Source: an uncultured Pseudomonadota bacterium | Lineage (GTDB): Bacteria > Desulfobacterota_B > Binatia > UBA9968 | Direction of reading: 5' to 3' | NCBI GenBank assembly: GCA_946478635.1 | Contig: CAMLCX010000029.1 | Span: 1-18,848 of the forward strand | DNA: 18,848 bases | Translations under genes and position numbers: made by a program | Part shown: positions 1-6,851 of the stretch, piece by piece | Position numbering within the stretch: the stretch's first letter is position 1 | Layout: every line of letters begins with the position of its first letter | The notes under the pieces: generated by a model | Seen by the model: only the letters and a program-made list of their open reading frames with translations | Told to the model about the DNA's origin: nothing | Database searches by the model: none

Positions 1-785
1 TGCGGCTCGGGACAATCTGCATGGCGTCTTTTCCGGTGCGCCATCCGGTCTTGCTGGCCATCCAGTGGGCGTCACTGGATCAGCTTTCCCAAGGGAGAAT
101 GCTTCTTGGCGTCTGCATCGGCGGCGCCCATGAAGGCGAGCTTCGCGCGTTCGGCGTCAAACGCGAGGAGCGCGTCGGGCGCATGAAAGAAGGGATCGAG
201 CTACTCCGGCAAATCTGGAGCGACCGTGAAGTGACGCACCGCGGCAAGTATTACACTCTGGAAGGCTACAACATCGTGCCCAAACCGGTGCAGAAACCGC
301 CGCCGATCTGGATCGCGGTTAGCCCCGACCGCGAGCAAGCCGGCGACAAAGTCGTCGATCAGGCGATGCGCCGGGTCGGCGCGCTGGCGGACGGATACAT
401 CACCATGGGAGTGACCGCCGAGGAGCTTGGCAAGCGGTTAGGAGTTATTGAGCAATCAGCCGGCGAGCTTGGCAGGGATCTGTCCAACTTCGAAGTCGCC
501 ATCCACGGCATGGTCAACATCAACGACGACAGGCGGGCGGCCTACGCCCAAGCCAAAGATTACTTCAACCACTATTACGGCCCGAATTATCCGCCTGAAA
601 ATCTAATCAAAGTCTGGCTCGCGCACGGACCGCCGAAGGACTGCGCGCGATTGATTCAAGATTGGCTCGACATGGGTATCACGACGCCGGTGCTGCGGTT
701 TACAGCCAAGGATCAGCTCGAGCAGGTCAAAAGATTTATCGACGAAGTGCTGCCGCTGTTGCGGTTGAACTCAAGGTTGGAGTAA
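1..785 (+). CDS. LLM-class (luciferase-like) flavin-dependent oxidoreductase, 5' truncated by window edge
   Basis: The reading frame is open from the first complete codon at position 3, so the gene begins upstream; the first in-frame ATG (21) is internal. The opening residues match the classic luciferase-like core: an LGT-type strand, RHPVLLA, then WASLDQLSQGR and LLGVCIGG, where this (beta/alpha)8 family normally has A.LD.LS.GR..LGVG.G. Further on, ERVGRMKEGIELLRQIW and the KPVQKPPPIWIA block are also typical. Such enzymes use FMN or F420 to oxidise or cleave a wide range of organic substrates; the substrate cannot be read from sequence. The family is usually about 300-380 residues, so roughly 60-100 N-terminal residues are missing. 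It is followed after about 100 bp by the UbiD gene on the same strand, suggesting a shared catabolic role. The family assignment is firm; the cofactor choice is unknown. Confidence 0.88.
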   Translation, partial: RLGTICMASFPVRHPVLLAIQWASLDQLSQGRMLLGVCIGGAHEGELRAFGVKREERVGRMKEGIELLRQIWSDREVTHRGKYYTLEGYNIVPKPVQKPPPIWIAVSPDREQAGDKVVDQAMRRVGALADGYITMGVTAEELGKRLGVIEQSAGELGRDLSNFEVAIHGMVNINDDRRAAYAQAKDYFNHYYGPNYPPENLIKVWLAHGPPKDCARLIQDWLDMGITTPVLRFTAKDQLEQVKRFIDEVLPLLRLNSRLE

Positions 786-864
786 TGGAGTATTGGAGTG
801 ATGGAGAGTTGGAACGAATTCCGGAACCCATTACTCCAGCACTCCGACACTCCAGTACTCCAAT
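786..864. repeat. Intergenic imperfect inverted repeat built of TGGAGTAN-type units
   Basis: The left arm (786-806) has three TGGAG units in tandem, and the right arm (831-864) has ACTCC units at about 8-nt spacing, the reverse complement of the left. The centre contains GGAACGAATTCC. The element starts directly after the stop codon of the flavin oxidoreductase and ends about 20 nt before the UbiD start. It can fold as a stem-loop in RNA. It belongs to the class of short dispersed intergenic repeats that recur in other forms at the next junctions of this cluster. Confidence 0.7.
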
Positions 865-884
865 TGAATTTTTGAGGTTACCTC

Positions 885-2231
885 ATGTTTGAAGATCTAC
901 GAGGATTTCTTACTCACCTGGAAGACCTGGGCCAGCTAAAAACGGTCAAGGAAGAAGTCAGCGTCAAGTATGAGATCGCCGCGGGCATGCGCAAGACATC
1001 CGACATTGAAGGACCGGCGCTGCTGTTCGAGAACGTCAAAGGTTACGCAGGTTGGCGCGTCTTGGGCGGACTGTTCGCGACGCGAAAATTAGTCGCCCTT
1101 GGCCTCGGTGTGCCGCAGAACGAGTTGCTCGAGCGTTACATGACTCTGGAAGACAAGCGTATTGCGCCCGAGATCGTTGCCACCGGACCATGCAAGGAAA
1201 TCAAATGGACCGGGGACCAAATCGATCTTACCAAGCTGCCGATCGTTACCCATGCGAGCAAAGATTGCGGCCCTTACGTGACGATCGGCTTGCAGGTCGG
1301 CAAAGATCCCGACACCCGGATTCGCAATCTGTCGATTCATCGCATGCTGGTGCTCGGCAAAGACCGCCTGTCTTTGTGGGCGCCGGCGGATCATCACTTG
1401 GGCCGGATGATCTTGAAGGCCGAAGAGAAAAACCAGGGAGTGGAAGTTGCCACGGCGGTTGGCGTCGATCCGGCGATCGTGGTCGCGTCGCAAGCGCGCG
1501 TGCCCTACGGCATCGACGAATTTCACGTTGCCGGCGGTTTGCGCGGCGCGGCGGTCAAGCTGACCAAATGCGAAACCATCGATGTCGAAGTTCCCGCTTT
1601 TGCCGAAGTGGTCATCGAAGGCGTGACGATTCCCGGTGAGCGGGTCGCCGACGGCCCCTACGGCGAATATCCCGGCTGCTACAGCGAGGCCAAGCAGGCG
1701 CCGGTATTGAAAGTGACCGCGATCACCATGCGCAAAAATCCGATCTGGCAGACCGCGCTTACCGGCATGCCGGTGACGGAAAACCACACGTTGATCGAAT
1801 ACGGCAACGCCGCGGTGGTTTATCGCGAAGTTAAGAAGATCGTGCCGGAAGTGCGCGGCGTCAACATGACGCCGGGCGGGACATTTCGCCATCATGTCGT
1901 GGTGTCGATCAAAAAACGCGCGGAGAACGAAGCGCGCAACGTCATTTTGGCGCTGCTGTCGATGGGCATTGGCCTCAAACAAGTGATCGTCGTCGACGAC
2001 GACATCGATCCGTTCGATCCCATGCAGGTGGATTGGGCGATGGCGACGCGATTCCAAGCCGACAAGGACGCGATCATCATCCCCCGCATCGCGTGTTCCA
2101 CGCTTGACCCTTCTTGCCCCGAGGCGCGCGTGACCGCCGGTTTGGGCATCGATGCGACCGCGCCGATGAAGGAACGATGGCGCTTTGAGAAAGTCGAAAT
2201 TCCCGGAGTCGATAGGGTCAAATACATCTGA
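885..2231 (+). CDS. UbiD family prenylated-FMN-dependent decarboxylase
   Basis: This 448-residue protein has UbiD-family length and motifs. The NLSIHR block (residues 148-153) supplies the Asn and Arg that in characterised members bind Mn/K and form part of the active site. H170-H171 (PADHHLG) matches the second metal/prFMN ligand region, and the EVVIEG and DGPYGEYPG segments (241-264) carry the conserved acidic residues of the Glu-Arg-Glu catalytic set. UbiD enzymes reversibly decarboxylate aromatic, heteroaromatic or alpha,beta-unsaturated acids using prenyl-FMN made by UbiX; no ubiX is in the window. The start is the ATG at 885, preceded by TGAGG at 873-877. The gene sits between a flavin oxidoreductase and a molybdenum hydroxylase, which argues for catabolism of a ring compound over ubiquinone synthesis. 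The substrate is unknown. Confidence 0.93.
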   Translation: MFEDLRGFLTHLEDLGQLKTVKEEVSVKYEIAAGMRKTSDIEGPALLFENVKGYAGWRVLGGLFATRKLVALGLGVPQNELLERYMTLEDKRIAPEIVATGPCKEIKWTGDQIDLTKLPIVTHASKDCGPYVTIGLQVGKDPDTRIRNLSIHRMLVLGKDRLSLWAPADHHLGRMILKAEEKNQGVEVATAVGVDPAIVVASQARVPYGIDEFHVAGGLRGAAVKLTKCETIDVEVPAFAEVVIEGVTIPGERVADGPYGEYPGCYSEAKQAPVLKVTAITMRKNPIWQTALTGMPVTENHTLIEYGNAAVVYREVKKIVPEVRGVNMTPGGTFRHHVVVSIKKRAENEARNVILALLSMGIGLKQVIVVDDDIDPFDPMQVDWAMATRFQADKDAIIIPRIACSTLDPSCPEARVTAGLGIDATAPMKERWRFEKVEIPGVDRVKYI

Positions 2232-2350
2232 AGTTCAACGTTCAAAGTTCAAGGTTCAATGTTGGCCCCCTCCTTCGTCCTCCCCCGCGTCGCGGGGGGA
2301 GGAAAGAGGTGGGGGTTTGAACTTTGAACCTTGAACTCGGAACCTTGAAC
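2232..2350. repeat. Composite intergenic repeat: GTTCAAAG/GTTCAAGG units flanking a palindromic GC-rich core
   Basis: Tandem GTTCAA(A/G)G-type units run from just after the UbiD stop to 2263, and their reverse complements (TTGAACTTTGAACC-type) occupy 2316-2350. Between them, 2266-2315 is a GC-rich core with a strong internal palindrome (CCTCCCCCGCG / CGCGGGGGGAGG) able to form a stable hairpin. The same core recurs in inverted orientation at 3928-3976, and the TTCAA units recur inside the large-subunit gene at 5320-5348. The element fills almost the whole gap between ubiD and the FAD-subunit gene, whose GTG start lies 17 nt downstream. Confidence 0.8.
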
Positions 2351-2366
2351 AAGAGCGAAGCGAACT

Positions 2367-3284
2367 GTGAAAAACTTCGACTACCTCGAACCGACGACGG
2401 TCGCTGAAGCCTGCGCTTTGCTGAAGCAGCATGGCGGCGAGGCAAAAGTGTTCGCCGGCGGCGCTCATGTCACGATTCTGATGAAGCAAGGGCTTTATCA
2501 GCCCAAAGCATTGGTGAACATCAAAAGAATACCGGAACTCAAAACTCTTAAGTTCGACGCGACAGAGGGGCTGATCATCGGCGCTTTGGTCACCCATCGC
2601 GAGCTCGAAACATCCGCGTTGGTTAGAGAAAAGCTGCCGGTTCTTTGCGAAGCGGAAAGAGAAGTCGCCAATATCCGCGTGCGCAACATGGGCACGGTCG
2701 GCGGCAATCTCGCATCCGGCGAGCCGCTGACCGATTTAGCGCAAATTTTTATCGCGCTCGACGGCAAATTGAAAATCACCGGGCCATCCGGCCAGCGCAC
2801 AATTCCCGTCGAAGAGCTGTTCCTTGATTTCTACACCACCAGTTTGGCGGAGGATGAAATCATTACACACGTTGTCCTGCCACAGTTGTCGCCAAGATCC
2901 GGCATCGAATACATCCGCTTTTCCAGCAGCTCCGTGGTGGATAAGCCTTCCGCCGGGGTCGCCGTGCGCCTAACCTTGGACAACGAAACGGTTCGGATAG
3001 CGCGTATCGTGCTCGGCTGTGTCGGGCCGACTCCGGTGCGCGCCCGCAAAGCGGAGGAGTCGATCACCGGCAGGAAACTCACCGCTGAGCTGATCGCACA
3101 AGCAGGGGCAATGGCGTCACAAGAGTGCAGCCCGACGAGCGATCTGCGCGGCTCGGAACAGTACAAACGCGCGATCGTGCGCACGTTGGTCAGGCGCGCC
3201 GCAGCGAAAGCGAATGAGCGAGCCCTCACCCTGCCCTCTCCCTCAGGGCGAGGGTTCGAAGAAGGCGAAGAAAAAGCAAGATAG
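2367..3284 (+). CDS. FAD-binding (CoxM/medium) subunit of a xanthine dehydrogenase-family molybdenum hydroxylase
   Basis: The 305-residue protein carries the two FAD-binding signatures of the family: FAGGAHVT at 29-35 (usually AGGTD/AGGQS) and TVGGNLASGEPLTDLA at 110-125. This subunit passes electrons from the [2Fe-2S] clusters of the small subunit to FAD and then to an external acceptor. The GTG start at 2367 gives the normal N-terminus (MKNFDYLEP). No cysteine-rich insert is present, unlike the 4Fe-4S-bearing beta subunit of 4-hydroxybenzoyl-CoA reductase. The last 20 or so residues (from about 286, beginning ALTLPSPSGRG) are encoded by an intergenic repeat arm and are not family sequence, so the 3' end of the gene has been rewritten by repeat DNA. 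It lies upstream of the small and large subunit genes in the order M-S-L. Confidence 0.92.
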   Translation: MKNFDYLEPTTVAEACALLKQHGGEAKVFAGGAHVTILMKQGLYQPKALVNIKRIPELKTLKFDATEGLIIGALVTHRELETSALVREKLPVLCEAEREVANIRVRNMGTVGGNLASGEPLTDLAQIFIALDGKLKITGPSGQRTIPVEELFLDFYTTSLAEDEIITHVVLPQLSPRSGIEYIRFSSSSVVDKPSAGVAVRLTLDNETVRIARIVLGCVGPTPVRARKAEESITGRKLTAELIAQAGAMASQECSPTSDLRGSEQYKRAIVRTLVRRAAAKANERALTLPSPSGRGFEEGEEKAR

Positions 3285-3331
3285 ATTGATGTTTCCGGTT
3301 CCCTCGCCCTTTGGGAGGGCTAGGGTGAGGG
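3223..3331. repeat. Imperfect inverted repeat CCCTCACCCT...AGGGTGAGGG overlapping the end of the FAD-subunit gene
   Basis: The left arm is 3223-3254 and the right arm 3301-3331. The right arm is close to the reverse complement of the left: CCCTCGCCCT and GGGTGAGGG match at the two ends and an indel lies in the middle. The 46-bp spacer includes the FAD-subunit stop codon (3282-3284). Each arm is itself partly palindromic. The left arm is translated as part of the FAD subunit. Confidence 0.8.
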
Positions 3332-3382
3332 CCGGTTATGAGTGACAGGATTTTGACAGCGGAAAGTAACTAACGGCTACCA

Positions 3383-3862
3383 ATGAAAAAACCGATCTCG
3401 CTAATAGTTAACGGCATGGAGCGCAGTGTCGAGGTCGAGGCGCGGACAAGCCTCCTCGACATGGTGCGTGATCAGCTCGGTCTCACCGGCGCCAAGCTGG
3501 GCTGTGATATTCAAGTCTGCGGCGCGTGCACGTTACTTGTTAACGGCAAACCGGTGAGCGCCTGCTCGATGTTGGCCGTGGATGTTGACGGTTGTGAAGT
3601 TTTGACGATCGAAGGATTGAACGAGAAAAATTCCCTGCATCCGCTCCAAGAGGCGTTCATGGAGTTCGGCGCGCTTCAGTGCGGCTATTGCACGTCAGGT
3701 TTTATTCTCACGGCCAAGGCGCTGCTCGACGAGTGCCCGCGACCGACGGAGCAACAGATTAGAGATTATCTGGCGGGAAATTTTTGCCGCTGTGGCTGTT
3801 ATCAGGAGATCATGCAAGCGGTGAAGAATGTGGCGGGCGTGGAGGTTAGCAGTAAGGAGTAA
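3383..3862 (+). CDS. [2Fe-2S] (CoxS/small) subunit of a xanthine dehydrogenase-family molybdenum hydroxylase
   Basis: This 159-residue protein has both iron-sulfur cluster motifs of the family. The plant-ferredoxin-like cluster is at C41, C46, C49 and C61 (C-x4-C-x2-C-x11-C), and the helical C-terminal cluster at C100, C103, C135 and C137 (CGYC ... CRC). It carries electrons from the molybdenum centre to the FAD subunit. One small oddity is that the second motif reads NFCRCGCY, placing an extra cysteine (C139) where the family usually has CRCTGY or CRCGTY. The ATG at 3383 gives a canonical start; no strong Shine-Dalgarno is seen, only GGAAAG at 3361-3366, which is too far upstream. A cytoplasmic heterotrimer with the neighbouring subunits is expected. 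Confidence 0.95.
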   Translation: MKKPISLIVNGMERSVEVEARTSLLDMVRDQLGLTGAKLGCDIQVCGACTLLVNGKPVSACSMLAVDVDGCEVLTIEGLNEKNSLHPLQEAFMEFGALQCGYCTSGFILTAKALLDECPRPTEQQIRDYLAGNFCRCGCYQEIMQAVKNVAGVEVSSKE

Positions 3863-3927
3863 AGGGTAAGGCGAGGCCACTCGCAGCGGGACGCTCAACC
3901 AACCATAAAAAGAACGATGCGAGACTG

Positions 3928-3976
3928 CCCCCACCTCTTTCCTCCCCCGCGTTGCGGGGGAGGATGAAGGAGGGGG
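3928..3976. repeat. Inverted second copy of the GC-rich palindromic core
   Basis: This 49-bp element is close to the reverse complement of 2266-2315: both have CCCCCACCTCTTTCC at one end, a CCTCCCCCGCG palindrome in the middle and AAGGAGGGGG at the other end. It lies between the small- and large-subunit genes, without the flanking TTCAA units. Its downstream end reads AAGGAGGGGG (3968-3976), a Shine-Dalgarno-like string that is too far (23 nt) from the large-subunit ATG to be its normal ribosome-binding site. Confidence 0.8.
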
Positions 3977-3999
3977 AATGCAACATGATGAGATAACCC

Positions 4000-6336
4000 A
4001 TGGAAACAAGCCAAATCGGCAAACCGGTGCGCCGCCTCGATTACGAAACCAAAGTAACCGGCAAGGCACAATATCTGGCGGATATGAATGTCGCCGGCAT
4101 GTGTCACGGCAAGATTCTGCGCAGCCCCTATGCTCATGCGCGAATCAAACGCATCGATGCTTCCAAAGCGCTGAAAGTCGCCGGCGTCGTGGCGGTGCTC
4201 ACGCGCGACGATATTCTTCACGACGAGGGCATCGAGCCTTTTTATGGCCCGGTGTTTAAAGACCAGACCATCGTCGCCACGGAAAAAGTACGCCATGTGG
4301 GCGATCCGGCGGCGGCCGTCGCCGCGCTGACCGTCGATGCTGCTGAAGAGGCACTAAGCCTGATCGAAGTTGAGTATGAAGAACTGCCGGCCGTTTTGGA
4401 TGTTAAAGAATCGTTAAAGGCAGGCGCAACACTGGTCCATGAGTCGATCAAGCTGCCGACGTCCGGCTTCGCCGATCTTGCAGAGCTTAAACCAATAGAA
4501 GGCACCAACATCTGCACACATTTCAAGCTCAATCGCGGCGATATCGAAAAAGGTTTCGCCGAGGCGGACCAGGTGTTTGAGGACACGTTCACCCTGCCGG
4601 CGACGCAGCATTGTTTTTTGGAAACCCATGCGTGCATCGCTTCGGTCGAGCCGGGCGGCCGGATCACGGTTTGGGCAACCACGCAGAATCCCTTCGTGGT
4701 GCGCACCCAGCTCGCCAATATTTTCAAAGTACCGGTGGCGAAGGTGCGCGTGATCGTGCCGTACCTTGGCGGCGGTTACGGCGGCAAAGTTTATCCCAAG
4801 GTCGAACCGATCACCGTGGCGTTGGCGCAAAAAGCCGGACGTCCCGTGCGTGTGGTCTTGTCGCGTGAAGAAGTGTTCTACACAATCACCAAGCACGCCG
4901 CGGTGATCCGCATGAAAACCGGCGTCAAAAACGACGGCACGCTGGTGGCGCGCGAGTGCGAAATCCATCTCGACACCGGCGCCTATGCCGAGATCGGACC
5001 GCGGGTCGCGAAGAAATCCGGCTACACCGCGGCGGGACCCTATCGCATTCCCAATTTGAAGATCGACTCCTATTCCGTCTACACCAACAAACCGCCCGCC
5101 GGCGCCTTCCGGGGCTTCGGCGTGTCCCAATCCGCCTGGGCCGTCGAGTCGCAAATGGATATCATCGCCGCGGCTCTGAAAATCGATCCCCTCGAATTGC
5201 GAAAAAAGAACGGCTACGACGAGGGCGACAAATTCGTCACCGACGAAACGTTGCGCGCCATCGGACTTAAAGAATGTCTGGATGAAGTTGCCAAGTCGAT
5301 TGGCTGGAGCGACAAGTTGTTCAAAGGTTCAAAGGTTCAAGGTTCAAACGGCGACAACATCAGGCGCGGCAAAGGGCTCGCCTGCATGATCAAGGCGACG
5401 ATCACGCCATCGATTTCCTGCGCCGTGGTCAAGCTCAATGAAGACGCGAGTCTGTCAATCTACATCGGCACGGTGGAAATGGGCCAGGGCTCGGACACCG
5501 TGATGGCGCAGATCGCCGGCGCGGAGTTGGGAATTCCACTGCAAAGAATCCAGGTGCTCGGAGTCGACACCGACGTGGTGCCCTATGACCTGACCACGTC
5601 GTCGAGCCGCTCGACTTTTCACATGGGCAAAGCGGTCCAGCTTGCGGCGCAGGATATCCAGCGGCAGCTAAGGCAAATCGTCGCAAAGGAATATGGCATT
5701 CCGGAAGAGAAAATCTCTTTCGCCGACGGTCAAGTGCGTCTGCCCGAGGCGGCCCTCGATTATGCCGAAGTGATGTTCAAGCGTTTCGGCATGCAAGGGG
5801 GCACGCTGGTGGGCGACGGGCAGGTTAAGACGGCGACCAAAAACGAGTTCGGCGAGAAGAGCACGTCGGCGTTCTGGTTTCTTGCCGCCGGCGCCGCCGA
5901 AGTCGAGGTGGACACCGACACCGGCAAGTTCAAGCTGCTTAAATATGCCACCGCCGTCGACGTCGGCAAGGCGCTCAACCCGCTCGGCTGCCGCCAGCAG
6001 CTTGCCGGCGCGGCGATCACCGGCATCGGCCAGGCGATGTTCGAAGAGATTGCCTATGACAATGGCCAACTCATCAATCCCAATCTTGTCGATTATGTGC
6101 TGCCGTCTTTGGGCGACATGCCCGCGGTGATCGATCCGATTTGTGTGGAAACGCCGGATCGAAACGGCCCGTTCGGCGCCAAGGGCATCGGCGAGAGCGC
6201 GCTCATCCCCGTCGCGCCGGCGATCGCCAACGCGATTTACGACGCCGTCGGCGTGCGCATCAAAGATTTGCCGATCAAGGCCGAAAAGATTTACCTTGGG
6301 CTGGAAATGGGAAAAACAGAGACCGTCTTGGATTGA
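4000..6336 (+). CDS. Molybdenum cofactor-binding (CoxL-like/large) subunit of a xanthine dehydrogenase-family hydroxylase
   Basis: The 778-residue protein contains the Moco-binding signatures in order: GGGYGGK (257-263), GAFRGFG (368-374), EMGQGSD (493-499) and GAKGIGES (726-733), with the catalytic glutamate at E732. In this family the glutamate activates water for hydroxylation at an electron-poor carbon, with MCD or MPT cofactor. The active-site loop reads AFRGFG and lacks the AYRCSFR signature of true form-I CO dehydrogenase, so this is a generic ring or aldehyde hydroxylase despite the coxMSL-like gene order. Residues about 440-450 (LFKGSKVQGSN) are encoded by tandem TTCAAAGG repeat DNA, probably in a surface linker before RRGKGLACM. 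The start is the ATG at 4000, giving METSQIGKPVRRLD as expected. No Moco-insertion chaperone (XdhC/CoxF-like) is nearby. Confidence 0.94.
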   Translation: METSQIGKPVRRLDYETKVTGKAQYLADMNVAGMCHGKILRSPYAHARIKRIDASKALKVAGVVAVLTRDDILHDEGIEPFYGPVFKDQTIVATEKVRHVGDPAAAVAALTVDAAEEALSLIEVEYEELPAVLDVKESLKAGATLVHESIKLPTSGFADLAELKPIEGTNICTHFKLNRGDIEKGFAEADQVFEDTFTLPATQHCFLETHACIASVEPGGRITVWATTQNPFVVRTQLANIFKVPVAKVRVIVPYLGGGYGGKVYPKVEPITVALAQKAGRPVRVVLSREEVFYTITKHAAVIRMKTGVKNDGTLVARECEIHLDTGAYAEIGPRVAKKSGYTAAGPYRIPNLKIDSYSVYTNKPPAGAFRGFGVSQSAWAVESQMDIIAAALKIDPLELRKKNGYDEGDKFVTDETLRAIGLKECLDEVAKSIGWSDKLFKGSKVQGSNGDNIRRGKGLACMIKATITPSISCAVVKLNEDASLSIYIGTVEMGQGSDTVMAQIAGAELGIPLQRIQVLGVDTDVVPYDLTTSSSRSTFHMGKAVQLAAQDIQRQLRQIVAKEYGIPEEKISFADGQVRLPEAALDYAEVMFKRFGMQGGTLVGDGQVKTATKNEFGEKSTSAFWFLAAGAAEVEVDTDTGKFKLLKYATAVDVGKALNPLGCRQQLAGAAITGIGQAMFEEIAYDNGQLINPNLVDYVLPSLGDMPAVIDPICVETPDRNGPFGAKGIGESALIPVAPAIANAIYDAVGVRIKDLPIKAEKIYLGLEMGKTETVLD
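5319..5348. repeat. In-frame tandem TTCAAAGG repeat inside the large-subunit gene
   Basis: TTCAAAGG at 5320-5327, TTCAAAGG at 5328-5335, TTCAAGG at 5336-5342 and TTCAAAC from 5343 form an 8-nt-period tandem array. The unit is the one seen intergenically at 2240-2263. The array keeps the reading frame and adds about ten residues (K-G-S-K-V-Q-G-S-N). Confidence 0.75.
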
Positions 6337-6398
6337 CTCGATACGCATGATCCGTGTGAGTAGCCAACGGCAAGCGAGAGTTTGAAAAAGTGTTGCTT

Positions 6399-6851
6399 AT
6401 GAAAACTTGCCAAACTGGAATTAAATTGGCTTTTCTTGCCGCGGTATTTTTGTCGGGATGCCTTACCGGCTACCTCGAAGAAAATGCCGCGCGGATGGAC
6501 GCCCAACTCAAGGAGCAAACGGCGGAAATCGAGCAACAACGAAAGGAATTGGAGGCGTTGCGCGCCGGTCGCCCAATTCCGGACGCAAAGAATCAAGAAT
6601 GCGAGCGCGCCTTTCGCGAATATTTTGACCGAGCCCAGGCATCGACGAATCGTGATGAAGCGATTGATCTCTACCGTAAAGGGATAGCAATCTGTCCCAA
6701 TGATGAAATTGCCCGTTTCGAACTTGGACGAGTCTTGGTCGATGCGGGGCGCCACGGTGAAGCGGAACGCGAGTTCGAAGCCGCACTCAAAATAAATCCG
6801 GGATTCATCGATGCCAAGAATCAACTCGAGGCGGTGCGGAACCGAAGATGA
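6399..6851 (+). CDS. TPR lipoprotein with N-terminal coiled coil (first of a tandem pair)
   Basis: The protein has a lysine-bearing signal peptide ending in the lipobox LSGC, so it should be a lipid-anchored periplasmic or outer-membrane protein. An alternative GTG start at 6390 adds three residues; the ATG at 6399 (MKTCQTG) is the better signal-peptide start. Numbering from the GTG, the lipidated Cys is C24, a charged coiled coil spans about 30-58 and a TPR-like helical domain spans about 75-150 (ELGRVL, FEAALKINP). The next gene, overlapping by ATGA, encodes a paralogue with about 53 of 84 identical residues over the C-terminal domain, including two cysteines (C71 and C102 here). The role is unknown. 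TPR lipoproteins commonly act as scaffolds in envelope assembly. The fold call is reasonably sure; the function is not assigned. Confidence 0.8.
   Translation: MKTCQTGIKLAFLAAVFLSGCLTGYLEENAARMDAQLKEQTAEIEQQRKELEALRAGRPIPDAKNQECERAFREYFDRAQASTNRDEAIDLYRKGIAICPNDEIARFELGRVLVDAGRHGEAEREFEAALKINPGFIDAKNQLEAVRNRR

Noticed and set aside
1089..2057. A 322-codon minus-strand frame opposite the UbiD gene
   Set aside because: His/Arg/Asp-rich composition typical of an antisense frame of GC-rich coding DNA; the plus strand encodes an intact UbiD protein.
5319..5348. Short direct repeats resembling a CRISPR array
   Set aside because: Units are 8 nt, contiguous without spacers and in frame within a gene; a simple tandem repeat.
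2367..6336. 4-hydroxybenzoyl-CoA reductase (hcr) identity for the Mo hydroxylase
   Set aside because: The FAD subunit lacks the extra 4Fe-4S cysteine insert of that enzyme and the gene order differs.
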